Shown: in pieces, positions 5,481 through 6,466 of the stretch | Layout: every line of letters starts with the position of its first letter | Position numbering within the stretch: position 1 is the first letter of the stretch | Source: Limisphaerales bacterium | GTDB lineage: Bacteria; Verrucomicrobiota; Verrucomicrobiia; Limisphaerales; UBA11358 | DNA: 6,466 nt | Reading direction: 5' to 3' | NCBI GenBank assembly: GCA_003133815.1 | Contig: PKZR01000190.1 | Location: forward strand, 3,622 to 10,087 | The notes under the pieces: model-generated | Database searches by the model: none | What the model saw: only the letters and a program-made list of their open reading frames with translations | Told to the model about the DNA's origin: nothing | Translations under genes and position numbers: made by a program

Positions 5481-6212
5481 ATGAATAGCCCGATTCAAAT
5501 TGGTGACTGCAAGGCGTGCGGTGGCAAGGTGAGTAGAGAGGCCGCTAGCTGTCCGCACTGTGGACAACCATCGCCGTTCCAACAAAATATTTCTGTGGTG
5601 TTGGATAGCCAAGGACGCCCGAAAAAAATATTTAAGCCAAATATTCCAGCGAATGCGAATACCGAGGAAATATGGATGCCGATAGAAGGTTTCGAAGGGT
5701 ATTTTAGCGTTTCCAGCTTTGGCAATATCCGATCAGAAACTCGAACAATTCCTCATAAAAGACACGGAACATCCGTGCTTAAAGGAAAAATAATAATTCC
5801 AACGCAAACAAAAGGAGGTTCAAACACATATGGTGTAGTGTCATTTTCCAAAGATGGAAATCAGAGGACGTTTCAGGTCCATCAACTGGTTGCCAGAACT
5901 TTTCTTGAAAACCCAAGTGCTTTCCCCTCCGTAAATCATATTGATGGGAACGGGTTAAATAATAGGCTCGATAATCTCGAATGGATTAAACCAAGGGATA
6001 ATATCATTCACGCTTACAGCCTTGGACTAGCCCAGGGAAAGCGAGGAGAGAAAAATTCAAGTGCGATACTTACTGATGAAAACGTTAGGCAAATCAGAAA
6101 ATACATTGCAGAAAAAACTTTCACGCAGAGAAAAATTGCAGAAATGTTCATAGTTGTTCCAATGGTAATTTCAGACATAAAATTAGGCAAAAGTTGGAAG
6201 CATGTGATTTGA
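5481..6212 (+). CDS. Zinc-ribbon/NUMOD4/HNH homing-type endonuclease fusion
   Basis: This 243-aa protein has three parts. Residues 10-30 are a zinc ribbon (Cys10, Cys13, Cys24, Cys27; C-x2-C-x10-C-x2-C). Residues about 62-110 match NUMOD4, the DNA-binding module of phage and intron HNH endonucleases (EIWMPIEGFEGYFSVSSFGN). Residues about 115-180 are an HNH_3-type nuclease: HQLVARTF with His134, VNHIDGNGLNNRLDNLEW with His153 and Asn160/161, then PRDNIIHAY. Residues about 195-242 form a helix-turn-helix tail (LTDENVRQIRKYI ... TQRKIAEMF ... ISDIKLGKSWKHV) usual in free-standing homing nucleases. The nuclease half is typical; the N-terminal zinc ribbon is not, and looks borrowed from a zinc-ribbon protein of the type that often neighbours GYF_2 proteins. 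It starts at the ATG at 5481, 48 bases after the GYF_2 gene; no Shine-Dalgarno. All key residues appear intact, so it is likely active as a selfish or site-specific nickase/nuclease. Confidence 0.87.
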   Translation: MNSPIQIGDCKACGGKVSREAASCPHCGQPSPFQQNISVVLDSQGRPKKIFKPNIPANANTEEIWMPIEGFEGYFSVSSFGNIRSETRTIPHKRHGTSVLKGKIIIPTQTKGGSNTYGVVSFSKDGNQRTFQVHQLVARTFLENPSAFPSVNHIDGNGLNNRLDNLEWIKPRDNIIHAYSLGLAQGKRGEKNSSAILTDENVRQIRKYIAEKTFTQRKIAEMFIVVPMVISDIKLGKSWKHVI

Positions 6213-6330
6213 TGCTGTAATTTTTACTTCGGCTAGAACGTGGGGTCAAAATAACGTCACAGGATGTGCTCCTACGCAAGAACTGTGATGTGAGATTATC
6301 GCCTGACCAAATCAATTCAAAGATTCATCC

Positions 6331-6364
6331 AAAAAAAGCGGCCTCCGTTTCAGAAGGCCGCTTT
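6331..6364 (-). terminator. Intrinsic terminator of the leftward gene at the right edge
   Basis: AAAGCGGCCT (6335-6344) pairs perfectly with AGGCCGCTTT (6355-6364), a 10-base GC-rich stem with a 10-base loop. On the minus strand the stem is followed by seven T residues (the A-run at 6331-6337), the standard rho-independent arrangement. It lies about 20 bases beyond the stop of the minus-strand gene. On the plus strand the tail (TTTGCTTTC) is poorer, but it may also stop readthrough from the HNH gene. Confidence 0.85.
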
Positions 6365-6383
6365 GCTTTCATCATTCGTCATT

Positions 6384-6466
6384 TTATTTCGCCGGCGGCG
6401 TTGCAGCCGGCGGAACCGGCGGCGCGGGCGGGGTGTGGTTGTCTGGCGGGAAGGTGTTCAGGCGGA
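6384..6466 (-). CDS. C-terminal end of a leftward gene with a Pro-rich tail (partial)
   Basis: On the minus strand one frame stays open from the right edge to a TAA at 6386-6384. It encodes RLNTFPPDNHTPPAPPVPPA followed by ATPPAK. Repeated Pro-Pro/Ala units encoded by GC-rich codons, with the terminator placed directly after the stop, make this the true reading frame. A Pro/Ala tail is found on many secreted, membrane or translocase-associated proteins, so the identity cannot be told from 26 residues. The high GC contrasts with the block to its left. Confidence 0.6.
   Translation of the reverse strand, partial: RLNTFPPDNHTPPAPPVPPAATPPAK

Noticed and set aside
2336..6320. Search for direct repeats marking attachment sites at the two ends of the low-GC block
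   Set aside because: Only short matches such as AATTGATT, in inverted orientation, were found; no convincing att pair, integrase or tRNA gene is visible.

Overview
This looks like a bacterial chromosomal segment. The best guess for the source is Verrucomicrobiota, possibly Pedosphaera-like. That rests mainly on remembered resemblance of the small zinc-ribbon/membrane protein (TGWSETAYA...GLPDEEFDYD) to proteins of that group, supported by the FG-GAP-type gene scrap and the accessory content. It is an inference, not a proof.

Left part (1-1447): a decayed tandem family of small zinc-ribbon membrane proteins. The window opens in the C-terminal half of copy 1 (ends 175). An intact copy 3 (88 aa) lies at 974-1240. 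Between them is a scrap holding only the last 25 codons of another copy (687-764). A RelE/ParE-type toxin-antitoxin pair (172-638, minus strand) sits exactly between copy 1 and the scrap. The sequence homology of the scrap and copy 3 continues past their stop codons, so the repeated unit was longer than the gene. After copy 3 comes the broken C-terminal end of an FG-GAP-like protein.

Middle (1448-2413): a histone-deacetylase-superfamily amidohydrolase with the catalytic His pair, the Asp/His/Asp zinc ligands and the catalytic Tyr all visible. Around position 2330 the base composition changes from GC-rich (about 60% in a sampled 60-base line) to clearly AT-richer (35% in a sampled line within the later GYF gene). 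The deacetylase reading frame runs across this change and ends inside the next gene.

Right part (2403-6212): four same-strand genes of lower GC that look like an acquired block: a 138-aa protein resembling a phage-associated MGLD...WW family, an RmuC-family nuclease-like protein with membrane anchor and long coiled coil, a 327-aa protein with a C-terminal GYF_2-like domain, and a zinc-ribbon/NUMOD4/HNH endonuclease fusion. After 6330 the sequence is GC-rich again. An intrinsic terminator there serves a leftward gene whose Pro-rich C-terminus enters from the right edge.

No complete defence system that I can name is present. The most interesting points are the toxin-antitoxin cassette lodged in a broken gene array, the composition break inside the deacetylase gene, the rmuC-GYF_2 pair, and the fusion of a zinc ribbon to a homing-type HNH nuclease.
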